A model generated the notes under the pieces. It saw only the letters and a program-made list of their open reading frames with translations. It searched no databases and was not told the DNA's origin. This document shows positions 13,994 through 20,784 of a stretch of DNA of 23,618 nucleotides, piece after piece (within the stretch, counting starts at the first letter, position 1; every line of letters starts with the position of its first letter). A program made the position numbers and the translations under genes. The DNA is from Thermoplasmata archaeon M9B2D (lineage in GTDB: Archaea; Thermoplasmatota; E2; DHVEG-1): the NCBI GenBank assembly GCA_002900555.1, contig MUGD01000019.1, positions 1 to 23,618 on the forward strand, given 5' to 3'.

Positions 13994-14199
13994 TGAGATT
14001 TTATATGGTGATAGACCCTGAATGTAAGAGTTATATTGGACAAAGTGGAGAGATAACAGACACCAATCCACCAAGATTATATAAGAGAAAAGCACATGCA
14101 GTAAACAAGGCAAAGATGTTCAATCAAGAGTGGTATGTTGAGGAGGTTGACATACTTGGACTTGATGGATTTTATCCAGTGGAATGTTATGATGAGTAA
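13993..14199 (+). CDS. Hypothetical small phage protein
   Basis: 68 residues, MRFYMVIDPECKSYIGQSGE through an RLYKRKAHAVNKAKMFNQEW helix to EEVDILGLDGF. ATG 13993 overlaps the previous TAA and has AAAGGAGAG 8 nt upstream; an in-frame GTG at 13984 lies within that site. The layout (strand, 'KRKAHAVNKAK' helix, strand) resembles small phage proteins that echo a labelled value, but I cannot assign a family. It is the last gene before the terminator at 14213. Confidence 0.6.
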   Translation: MRFYMVIDPECKSYIGQSGEITDTNPPRLYKRKAHAVNKAKMFNQEWYVEEVDILGLDGFYPVECYDE

Positions 14200-14212
14200 A
14201 AAGTTACATCTG

Positions 14213-14238
14213 AGAGGGGATGAGTTGTCCCCTCTTTT
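14213..14238 (+). terminator. Rho-independent terminator, end of early/middle region
   Basis: AGAGGGGA (14213-14220), loop TGAGTTG, TCCCCTCT (14228-14235), then TTT: a perfect 8-bp stem. It starts 13 bases after the stop of the small gene at 13993 and separates replication-type genes from packaging genes. Confidence 0.7.
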
Positions 14239-14242
14239 GGTG

Positions 14243-14248
14243 TATAAT
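14243..14248 (+). promoter_or_regulatory. Candidate -10 of promoter for terminase unit
   Basis: Consensus TATAAT immediately after the terminator T-run. The hexamer 17 bp upstream, ATGAGT, sits in the terminator loop region and is a weak -35. Placed 39 bases before the small-terminase start. Position and perfect -10 support it; the poor -35 keeps confidence low. Confidence 0.4.
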
Positions 14249-14281
14249 ATATTAAAATTGTAAGATAGGGGGTATATTTTT

Positions 14282-14764
14282 ATGTTAACAGATAGAATGA
14301 AAAAGTTTGCAATGAAGTATCTTGAGACAGGAGATGTGTACATCTCTTCAAAAGAGGCAGGATACTCTGAGACATACGCAAAGTCAAAGGCATATTTATT
14401 ATTAGAGAGGATGGACATTCAACAATTTATGAATGAAAGTGCAGGAGCGGTTGAGATGCAGAACATCTTGGCAAGTGACAGAGAGTACAACATCTCTAAT
14501 GCGGGAAGAGTCCTTGAGTTCTTTAGTGACGTCATGGAAGGAAGAGTCAAGGATGAGATAGTCAATGTTGTTGTGAACTCAGAAGGTGAGTCCTCTGTGG
14601 TCATTACAAAGGTCAATCCAAAGACAAGGGACAGAATAGAGGCAGGGAAACAACTTGCCAAGAGATTTGGACTGGACAAAGTAATTGACTCCATCTCAGA
14701 TGATGATGTTGATAAGGATGTCATCAAGGTGGAAATTGTACAGGGGAGAGACTGTGAAAATTAA
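14282..14764 (+). CDS. terS: Terminase small subunit
   Basis: 160-residue DNA-recognition subunit of the packaging motor. Residues ~1-45 hold a helix-turn-helix (MKKFAMKYLETGDVYISSKE, AGYSETYAKSKAYLLLER), the standard TerS start that binds pac or cos DNA. Residues ~115-140 (KVNPKTRDRIEAGKQLAKRFGL) match the conserved C-terminal block of this family. The acidic stretch SDDDVDKD then leads to the end. ATAGGGGG precedes ATG 14282 by 8 bases. Directly behind it lies a large palindrome and then the large subunit. Confidence 0.85.
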   Translation: MLTDRMKKFAMKYLETGDVYISSKEAGYSETYAKSKAYLLLERMDIQQFMNESAGAVEMQNILASDREYNISNAGRVLEFFSDVMEGRVKDEIVNVVVNSEGESSVVITKVNPKTRDRIEAGKQLAKRFGLDKVIDSISDDDVDKDVIKVEIVQGRDCEN

Positions 14765-14820
14765 CCCTGCAAAAAATGAGTTTTACCCCATAGAATGGAG
14801 AAACTCAAAAAATGCAGGGT
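14764..14820 (+). repeat. Multi-part palindrome between terS and terL
   Basis: ACCCTGCA (14764-14771) pairs with TGCAGGGT (14813-14820); inside it five A on each side form a symmetrical internal loop; then TGAGTTT (14777-14783) pairs with AAACTCA (14801-14807); at the tip CCAT pairs with ATGG around AGA. The whole 57 bases fold as one arm. The word TAACCCTG recurs at 14849-14856. No T-run follows, so it is not a standard terminator. Candidate packaging recognition site or regulatory structure. Confidence 0.6.
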
Positions 14821-14856
14821 AAAATGTATAAAGAAAAAAGAGTATAAATAACCCTG

Positions 14857-14862
14857 TATAAT
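14857..14862 (+). promoter_or_regulatory. Possible -10 element before terL
   Basis: TATAAT in the 175-base gap between terminase genes, within ACCCTGTATAATAG. No convincing -35 lies 16-18 bases upstream, so it is a weak candidate. The remainder of the gap (14863-14939) holds an AT-rich stretch and the AGGAGG of terL. Confidence 0.25.
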
Positions 14863-14939
14863 AGAAAAAAAGTTTAACCTGGAATAACTCAATATATACA
14901 AGGTTTACCTATACTTGGTTTTAGGAGGTTTTTTACAGT

Positions 14940-16364
14940 ATGAAGATAGCTCCTCGTTTTGCTCCTTTCCTTTTAGAGAAATTAACTGAGAGGATTGTGG
15001 TGATGATTGGTGGGTATGGGTCAGGAAAATCTATGGCAATTGCTCAGAAATTACTTATTGATTATGCACTAAGGAAAAAAACAAAGATAGCAATAATAAG
15101 AAAAGTATTCGGCACACATGTAAACTCTACTTACTCCCTCATGAAGAGACTCATTCAGGATGAGTGCCCCAACAAGGTTGTGGGTAAGCTAGGGAAGAAC
15201 ACAAATTCCATCCAATTTTCCAACGGGTCAGAGATAATCTTTCTTGCACTTGACAACCCTGAGAAATTGAAGTCACTGGACAACGTTGAAGTGGCATGGA
15301 TTGAAGAGGCATCAGAGATTTATTTGCACGACTTTACAGAGATAACAGGAAGACTGAGAACAGGAGACACAAAGATAATCCTATCATCAAATCCACTCAC
15401 CACATCAAATTGGTTGTATAGATATTTCTTTGTGTGGGAGGATGATAAGACAGGTGAAAAGACAACAATCGTGTCAGAGGATGAGTTTTATTCCATTAAG
15501 GACATCATCAAGGAGTCAGACATTGGGGGTGTCAAGTATCATCATTCAACTGTAATGGACAATCCTTTTGTAACAGAGGATTATATAAAACAGTTGAGAG
15601 CATACAAGAGAACAGACCCTTTTAAATATGAGGTTGCATTTAAAGGAAAGTTTGGAGTACTTGGTGAGAGAGTCTTTGAGAATATCACAGTTGGAGACTA
15701 TTCACAGATGAGAGAAGGTACTCAGTATCTTGGATTTGACCTCGGAGACAAAATCTCATACAATGCTTTGGTTGATGTTAGGATAAAAGGACAAGACCTC
15801 TACATTGTCAATGAGTGGTATGACAAGGACATGACAATCCCAGAGATTGCAGATGAGTTCCGAAAGTTCGGCATCCCTCGTGGAAAAACCGTTTGGAATG
15901 ATACAAACTTTCCTCAGACAATAAACACACTAAAACCAATGTTGTCAGGGGATGGTATCTCATTCCAAAATGCAAAGAAGGGAGCAGGTTCAGTTCAAGC
16001 GGGTATACAGAAAATAAAGTCCTACAACATCCACATTGACAAGAGATGCAGACACACACTCAGAGAGTTCAAAGAACTTGCATACAAAGAAATTAACGGA
16101 ATAAAACAAGAAGACAAATACACATTAGACCCACATACAGTAGATGCGATAAGATATGCTATATGCAAAGTACAGATGTATGTACCCAAAGGGGACTTTT
16201 CCCATGACTATACAGGACAGACCTTATATAGTGACAATCCAATGGTTGCTCATTTACAGAGAGAGAAGAAGATGCAGGAAAGAAAGAAGAACACAACTAA
16301 TGCAAAGGTAGGGAAACAAGTTGCTTTAAGAGGTAGAGTCAAACAACCACTAAAAGGAGAGTGA
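14940..16364 (+). CDS. terL: Terminase large subunit
   Basis: 474-residue packaging ATPase/nuclease. ATPase: Walker A GGYGSGKS (24-31), adenine/coupling segment AIIRKVFGTHVNST (51-64), Walker B VEVAWIEE (116-123) and coupling motif ILSSNP (147-152). Nuclease, RNase H fold: YLGFDLGDK (Asp267), VWNDTNFP (Asp321) and DPHTVDAIRYAI (Asp402), the three acidic positions expected. The layout resembles the PBSX/Terminase_3-type group. AGGAGG lies 11 bases before ATG 14940. The C-terminal 60 residues are basic and low-complexity. The enzyme cuts concatemers and drives DNA into the prohead through the portal at 17317. Confidence 0.95.
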   Translation: MKIAPRFAPFLLEKLTERIVVMIGGYGSGKSMAIAQKLLIDYALRKKTKIAIIRKVFGTHVNSTYSLMKRLIQDECPNKVVGKLGKNTNSIQFSNGSEIIFLALDNPEKLKSLDNVEVAWIEEASEIYLHDFTEITGRLRTGDTKIILSSNPLTTSNWLYRYFFVWEDDKTGEKTTIVSEDEFYSIKDIIKESDIGGVKYHHSTVMDNPFVTEDYIKQLRAYKRTDPFKYEVAFKGKFGVLGERVFENITVGDYSQMREGTQYLGFDLGDKISYNALVDVRIKGQDLYIVNEWYDKDMTIPEIADEFRKFGIPRGKTVWNDTNFPQTINTLKPMLSGDGISFQNAKKGAGSVQAGIQKIKSYNIHIDKRCRHTLREFKELAYKEINGIKQEDKYTLDPHTVDAIRYAICKVQMYVPKGDFSHDYTGQTLYSDNPMVAHLQREKKMQERKKNTTNAKVGKQVALRGRVKQPLKGE

Positions 16365-16368
16365 TAGA

Positions 16369-16536
16369 ATGTTTAAGTTAGTTATTTTTAAGTTATTGGG
16401 GAGCAATTGTTTGTGGCAGTTTGTAGATGGGTTGATACTCAAAGCAGTAGAGTCAACTGAGACAGACCTTGATGACAAAATCTATAATCAGATGAGACCT
16501 ATCATCAAAGGTGAGATATTTAGGAGGTTTAAATGA
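16369..16536 (+). CDS. Hypothetical 55-residue protein
   Basis: Starts ATG 16369, four bases after terL, and reads MFKLVIFKLLGSNCLWQFVD, then GLILKAVESTETDLDDKIYN and QMRPIIKGEIFRRFK. AAAGGAGAG lies within the end of terL. The first 25 residues are hydrophobic and could form an amphipathic or membrane-associated helix. Its TGA overlaps the next start, and it carries the TTAGGAGG for that gene. No family recognised. Confidence 0.6.
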   Translation: MFKLVIFKLLGSNCLWQFVDGLILKAVESTETDLDDKIYNQMRPIIKGEIFRRFK

Positions 16537-16949
16537 GACTTGTTGAAATACCAAAGTTTAGCATGGCTTGTAAAATGATACACTACAATAAGTACTTTCC
16601 CAACGGTTGGGAGTTGGAGGATACTCTGACAGAGATACATGACTCTGAGGGTTATGTCATAGGACTAATCTTGTGGACAACACATGGAAACAATGCTTAT
16701 AATGTCCACATTCACCATTTTGGAGCAGACTTTTTCACTTTCGGAAAAGGACTCCTTGAGTTTTGCAGATTGGGAGAGTATACTTTCAATGAGATTAATG
16801 TTGAATGTATAATAGGTACACCCTTTGAAAGGATGCTCATCAAAAGAGGATGGACACCAAGAGAGGCAAGTGTCCCTGAGAGAATATTTTATGATTATAG
16901 GAGGAAAAAGTCATGGGTGGGTTCGGAAACAAATTTACCAAGAGTATGA
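16533..16949 (+). CDS. GNAT-like phage protein
   Basis: 138 residues. The central part (EGYVIGLILWTTHGNNAYNV then HIHHFGADFFTFGKGLLEF) and the block INVECIIGTPFERMLIKRGWT follow the strand order of small GNAT acetyltransferase-like proteins that podoviruses carry between terminase and portal, in the manner of the T7 gp13 group. No clean acetyl-CoA Q/R-x2-G-x-G/A loop is seen, so enzymatic activity is doubtful. AGGAGG precedes ATG 16533. Its last 37 bases overlap the next gene in another frame. Confidence 0.4.
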   Translation: MRLVEIPKFSMACKMIHYNKYFPNGWELEDTLTEIHDSEGYVIGLILWTTHGNNAYNVHIHHFGADFFTFGKGLLEFCRLGEYTFNEINVECIIGTPFERMLIKRGWTPREASVPERIFYDYRRKKSWVGSETNLPRV

Positions 16950-17311
16950 AAACATGGAAACGAACAGTCGCAGACCCTTTGAAGGACTTTGGAGTTGGAG
17001 TTGCAGACACCGTTGGACTTGGTGAGCCAGTTAGAGGGGCTTTTGGTGAAACGAGGATGCAAAGAGAACAAAGAAGGATGGAAAGGTCTGAGGCTCAAGC
17101 GGAGCAGAGATTAGCAGAAAGACAAGAACTTGAGAGGCAGACTGCACGTTCACAAGAAGGAACACAGGCAGAAATAAGTGCTGACATTGGAAGATTACAG
17201 GCAGGGCAACTCACAGAGCCAACAGGAGACTTTGGAATTGAGTCAGGGATTGGTGGAGTCGCTCCAACATCTGACATGTTTGGCTCAATGAGGAAGAGAT
17301 TGAGGAGGTAG
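16913..17311 (+). CDS. Probable virion-associated coiled-coil protein
   Basis: 132 residues. A Gly-rich start (MGGFGNKFTKSMKTWKRTV) is followed by a long Glu/Gln/Arg-rich helix (MQREQRRMERSEAQAEQRLA and beyond to ~residue 80, coiled-coil likely) and a Gly/Pro-rich tail (QLTEPTGDFGIESGIGG) ending in Arg residues. Small proteins with this composition often sit just before the portal in podoviruses and may be internal head proteins. AGGAGG 8 bases before ATG 16913 supports the start despite the overlap with the GNAT-like gene. Function unproven. Confidence 0.55.
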   Translation: MGGFGNKFTKSMKTWKRTVADPLKDFGVGVADTVGLGEPVRGAFGETRMQREQRRMERSEAQAEQRLAERQELERQTARSQEGTQAEISADIGRLQAGQLTEPTGDFGIESGIGGVAPTSDMFGSMRKRLRR

Positions 17312-17316
17312 GTTGC

Positions 17317-18834
17317 ATGTCTGAAAATTTAAAAAAACTATACCAAAAGGCTCAATCAGAAAAAAGCATGATAATTGGAAGGTATACAGAAATTGCAAGG
17401 CATACCCTTCCATATACAGAGATAAATGCACAGAATGAAAAATCAGTATCCAAAAAACAAGATGACATTGATGCCACAATCTTACAATCCCATCAAGAAT
17501 TGAATAACTTTATTATGTCAACAATGCTTGGTGGAGGTGAGTATGCAGATGTTGAGTTTGACAGAGAGGTCTTTGATGAGATAGTTGATGAGATACCCGC
17601 AATACAGAGAAATGAGTATGAGGAACTGACTGAGTTATTACAGAATGACTCTAAAAAGATATTTAAACTTATGGCAAACTCAAACTATAATGTGACTGTT
17701 ACAAAGTCAATGTCAGAATGTATCAATCTAGGAACTGGATGCATAAAGTTGATTGAAAGAGACTCCATAACAGAACCTTTCCTCATGAACTTTGTTCCAG
17801 TAAATGAGTTATTCTTCACTGAGGACTCTTTTGGGAGACCTAACTATGTATTTAGAAAATACGCAGATATTGAGAAAGAAAAAATTGAGGAGTTGTTTGG
17901 AGTTGATGTTTCCTCTATGAGTAAAAAGATGACACTCATTGAGTCATGTATCAGGAACTTTGATGGTACATACACCCACAGATTGACAAGAGAGTCCTTT
18001 GACACTTCATTCCATGAGGAAAAACTATCGTACAACCCATTCATTATATTCAGGTGGAACACATCCCACTCGAACTCATATGGACTTGGAATAGGCTTTG
18101 AGTTGATAGATGAGTTCTCAAGACTTAAAAGATACAAGGAACTTGAGAGAAGGTCAGCGGAGCAGTTTGTTGATAAACCTATGGTGTTTTATGGAAATAT
18201 CGAATATATGCACAAAATGAATTTTGGAATAGGCAAGATGTCCTATGGAGGAGAGTCCCCACAGGATGCCTCAGTCAATCCAATGGGACTTGGAACAGAG
18301 GTCATTCCTATTTCAGAGCAGATTGCAAAGTCTGAGAGCATCATCAGAGAGTCATATATCTCAAGACCAATTGGAAACTATGTGGACAAGTCCAATGTAA
18401 CCGCAACGGAAATTCAAACAAGAATGAGTCTATTTAGAGAGAGATTTTCGGGGACTTATGAACTCCTTTCAGATGAGTTGCTAAAAGCATCTTTCATTAC
18501 AATTTTTAGGATGATGGCAGAGAGAGGACTCCTGACTTTCCCTTTTGAATATATTGACTTTATCCATCTTAAGTACACAAACCAAGCGTCCAAGAGTGCC
18601 AACTTGGAAGAGGCTCAGAGATTAGTTCAAGCAAAGCAGATTGTTGATACAATGTACCCTGAAACAAGACTCTTGAACATGGAAATAATTTCCACAATTC
18701 CATATATCTTCAACCTTTTAGATGTAAACAAGACATTGTTCCCTGATGAGGATGCACTTGGGGAAAAACTCAACAACCTCATGGATGCGACACAACAACC
18801 ACAACAACCAATTGAAGGAGAGATGACACCATGA
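17317..18834 (+). CDS. Portal / head-tail connector protein (T7 gp8-like)
   Basis: 505 residues. Forms the dodecameric vertex through which DNA enters and leaves the head. Features match podovirus connectors: an early helix with a ARHTLPY segment (~25), LQSHQELNNFIMSTMLG (~55-72), LGTGCIKLIERDS (~140), the core SYGLGIGFELIDEFSRLKRY (~252-271), ERRSAEQFVDKP (~275), and the ATEIQTRMS (~365) segment. The end is Gln-rich. GAGGAGG (17303-17309) precedes ATG 17317. Podovirus-type connector is the main evidence for morphology. Its stop overlaps the next start. Confidence 0.85.
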   Translation: MSENLKKLYQKAQSEKSMIIGRYTEIARHTLPYTEINAQNEKSVSKKQDDIDATILQSHQELNNFIMSTMLGGGEYADVEFDREVFDEIVDEIPAIQRNEYEELTELLQNDSKKIFKLMANSNYNVTVTKSMSECINLGTGCIKLIERDSITEPFLMNFVPVNELFFTEDSFGRPNYVFRKYADIEKEKIEELFGVDVSSMSKKMTLIESCIRNFDGTYTHRLTRESFDTSFHEEKLSYNPFIIFRWNTSHSNSYGLGIGFELIDEFSRLKRYKELERRSAEQFVDKPMVFYGNIEYMHKMNFGIGKMSYGGESPQDASVNPMGLGTEVIPISEQIAKSESIIRESYISRPIGNYVDKSNVTATEIQTRMSLFRERFSGTYELLSDELLKASFITIFRMMAERGLLTFPFEYIDFIHLKYTNQASKSANLEEAQRLVQAKQIVDTMYPETRLLNMEIISTIPYIFNLLDVNKTLFPDEDALGEKLNNLMDATQQPQQPIEGEMTP

Positions 18835-19031
18835 TGACCGATAAAGAGCGGATGAGACACGAGTCCGCGTTGAATAAGTTTTCAGGGGATGACAAATTGC
18901 TTGATTTAATAGACTTGACTCATCTCATTTATAGACAAACAGATACGCACTTGAGTTTTCCTGACTACTTGCGTACAATATTAATTACACATGCAGAACT
19001 GAAAAGGCATGGAAAAACTATTGAGGAGTGA
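18831..19031 (+). CDS. Hypothetical small virion-region protein
   Basis: 66 residues, charged and helical, no recognised domain: MMTDKERMRHESALNKF then GDDKLLDLIDLTHLIYR and DYLRTILITHAELKRHG. Sits between portal and scaffold, overlapping the portal stop (atgaTGA) with AAGGAG 10 bases upstream; a second ATG at 18834 is an alternative start. Its last codons carry GAGGAG for the scaffold gene. Podoviruses often carry a short protein here; role unknown. Confidence 0.6.
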   Translation: MMTDKERMRHESALNKFSGDDKLLDLIDLTHLIYRQTDTHLSFPDYLRTILITHAELKRHGKTIEE

Positions 19032-19036
19032 TTTAC

Positions 19037-19699
19037 ATGGAAGATGTACAAAACCAAGTTCAAGATGAGCAAGTTGTCTCACATGAACAAGAACAAGAGC
19101 AAAACAATCAAAACGAACAACAAGAGGAACAGACTTTTTTAAGTGACACTATTGAGTTCGAGGAGGAAACACACTATAATCTTGATGATTTAAACTTGAA
19201 CCCCGAACACATTGAGGAGTTCACACCTGTTTTTGACAGATTGCATCAAAATGGTGTAACACAAGAACACATGGAGCTTTTCTTTGATATTGTGAAAGGC
19301 TATGATAGTCCACAGGCAGTGCAGGAGAGATTGAGTCAAAACTTACCAATGGAAATAAAAAGAGCCTATAAACCTTTAAAAAATTATGCAGAGCAGTCAC
19401 TTGGTCTCACTGGACAGGAACTTGATGATGCTATGACAGATGAGCTTGTCCTCAAGGTTATGTATGCCTCTTTTAAAGGAACAAAGTCTCCAAAACAAAC
19501 TTTGATGACCCCTCAAAGGTCAACTCCACATGGTAACAAATTAACAGATGATCAAGTGTCTGAAAAAGCAAAGCATTTTTTCAGAAGAGCAGGAAAAACA
19601 CACGCAGACCAAAAGTCCTTTGTTGAGGACTTAATCTCTCAGGCACAAAACCCTGAAACTATAAGAAAAAGATATAAAGCTATATTAAATAAAAAATAG
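19037..19699 (+). CDS. Capsid scaffolding protein
   Basis: 220 residues. ATG 19037 is chosen: GAGGAG is 8 bases upstream, and the in-frame GTG 19028 is part of that site. The N-terminal 40 residues are Gln/Glu/Asn-rich and very acidic, the middle is helical (NPEHIEEFTPVFDRLHQNGV, then EHMELFFDIVKGY), and the C-terminal end is Lys/Arg-rich (NPETIRKRYKAILNKK), the part that in other phages contacts the coat. The order portal, scaffold, capsid and this composition are typical of podovirus assembly proteins. Sequence alone is weak, context strong. Confidence 0.7.
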   Translation: MEDVQNQVQDEQVVSHEQEQEQNNQNEQQEEQTFLSDTIEFEEETHYNLDDLNLNPEHIEEFTPVFDRLHQNGVTQEHMELFFDIVKGYDSPQAVQERLSQNLPMEIKRAYKPLKNYAEQSLGLTGQELDDAMTDELVLKVMYASFKGTKSPKQTLMTPQRSTPHGNKLTDDQVSEKAKHFFRRAGKTHADQKSFVEDLISQAQNPETIRKRYKAILNKK

Positions 19700-19710
19700 G
19701 AGGTATTCAC

Positions 19711-20580
19711 ATGGCTAGTGTATCAACAATGTCAGCAAATCCTGACAACACAATTCAAACATTCCAAACAAGGTATGATGATGCAGTATATCCTGCATTA
19801 CAAGAGAGTGCAATAAAAACTCTACCTGACATGATTTCAAGAATTGAACAAACTTTTGAGGGAGAAAAGGTTGTCTTTTATGACATAGACCCTTCAAACA
19901 CATCCTCAACAATGGATGGAACAGACCACACAGATGAGGGAACTGCTGGAGACATCAACTCATTTGAGGCAGAAATTGAGCCTATATATGCTTATAGAAG
20001 GGTATATAAAAATGAAATGAACAAAACTAACCTTGACCTTGCGGGAGACTTCGTACAATCGTTTGTGAGAGCAGTTGACAGAGGTGTCAACCTTGGTTTC
20101 CTTGGGGCAATTGATGATGCCAAAGCAGGAGATGAGATTGGAGATGACACTCTACCAATTGATGAGTTGATTGATGAGGTGATTGAGTCTTGTGAACTTG
20201 CATCTCTGAGAGTAGCAGAAAGACCTGAGTATGCTCCTACCGCACTCCTTGTCATGAACTCTAGGGATTATGCTAGACTTCATAGAAGTGTAAAGAAAAT
20301 CTCATCAGACTTCTCTGCAAACGTTTCAGGTGGTATGTTCTATGGAGCAAAGGTTGTGACGTTTGAGGCAGACGTTGTTCCATCAGGAAGAACTTATGTT
20401 ATCCCTTGGGGAACAACAGGGCATGGAAGATGGGAGACAGTTGAGGCATCTGCAACATATCAACAGTTATTTGATGGTATGTGGTGTTTTGCTAAAAAAT
20501 CAGGAGGAACAGTTGTTATCCAACCTGAGTCAATTGATGTTATTGAGTCTCTACCTTTCGGGACTCCTCCTTCGGTATAA
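19711..20580 (+). CDS. Major capsid protein
   Basis: 289 residues, AGGAGG before ATG 19711, directly after scaffold. Likely HK97-fold. Seen: an N-terminal arm (ANPDNTIQTFQTRYDDAVYP), IEQTFEGEKVVFYDID, a mid helix ADRGVNLGFLGAIDD-like segment (residues ~120-140), ALLVMNSRDYARLHRSVKK (~187-205, P-domain-like) and SGRTYVIPWG with a beta-rich C-terminal part. Length and position fit a coat protein with ~290 residues. The stop codon is followed after one sense codon by an in-frame basic ORF (20584), so a minor readthrough form is conceivable. Confidence 0.85.
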   Translation: MASVSTMSANPDNTIQTFQTRYDDAVYPALQESAIKTLPDMISRIEQTFEGEKVVFYDIDPSNTSSTMDGTDHTDEGTAGDINSFEAEIEPIYAYRRVYKNEMNKTNLDLAGDFVQSFVRAVDRGVNLGFLGAIDDAKAGDEIGDDTLPIDELIDEVIESCELASLRVAERPEYAPTALLVMNSRDYARLHRSVKKISSDFSANVSGGMFYGAKVVTFEADVVPSGRTYVIPWGTTGHGRWETVEASATYQQLFDGMWCFAKKSGGTVVIQPESIDVIESLPFGTPPSV

Positions 20581-20583
20581 ATC

Positions 20584-20688
20584 ATGAAACGTACTAAAAT
20601 AACAGGAAAACCTGTTCAAGCCAAAGACAAGGAAAAAGTATCAAAACCAATAAAAAGAACAAAGGTCACAGGAAAACCAAAACAGTAA
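20584..20688 (+). CDS. 34-residue basic peptide in frame behind capsid gene
   Basis: ATG 20584 reads MKRTKITGKPVQAKDKEKVS then KPIKRTKVTGKPKQ. The motif KRTK(I/V)TGKP occurs twice, 23 residues apart, so it looks like an internal duplication, and the peptide is strongly basic. The ORF is in the same frame as the capsid gene, separated by TAA and one codon. There is no Shine-Dalgarno sequence before the ATG, unlike nearly all neighbours. It may be made by reinitiation, or as a C-terminal extension of a minor capsid form. A terminator follows. Confidence 0.5.
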   Translation: MKRTKITGKPVQAKDKEKVSKPIKRTKVTGKPKQ

Positions 20689-20716
20689 TAGTGGAGGTGT
20701 TCAGTATCTAGGAATT

Positions 20717-20742
20717 GGAGGGATTGAGTTCTCTCCTTTTTT
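20717..20742 (+). terminator. Rho-independent terminator after capsid
   Basis: GGAGGGA (20717-20723), loop TTGAGT, TCTCTCC (20730-20736; one G-U pair), followed by six T. Sits 28 bases after the basic peptide and 43 before the tail fibre gene. Confidence 0.75.
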
Positions 20743-20753
20743 CTTTGTATAAT
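20724..20753 (+). promoter_or_regulatory. Candidate promoter for tail fibre unit
   Basis: TTGAGT (20724-20729, four of six to TTGACA) in the terminator loop, 18-base spacer, perfect TATAAT (20748-20753). Places a start about 25 bases before the AAAGGAGG of the tail fibre gene. A terminator and promoter sharing DNA is plausible in a compact genome; direct evidence is lacking. Confidence 0.4.
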
Positions 20754-20784
20754 TATAAAAAAGATATAAATAAAGGAGGATTGT

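Noticed and set aside
16913..16949. Programmed frameshift joining the GNAT-like and coiled-coil genes
   Set aside because: The downstream gene has its own AGGAGG and ATG, and no slippery heptamer was seen in the 37-base overlap.
14843..20772. TATAAATA words (14843 and 20765) as T4-type late promoters
   Set aside because: Chance is high in AT-rich DNA, and no gp55-like sigma factor is visible in this window.
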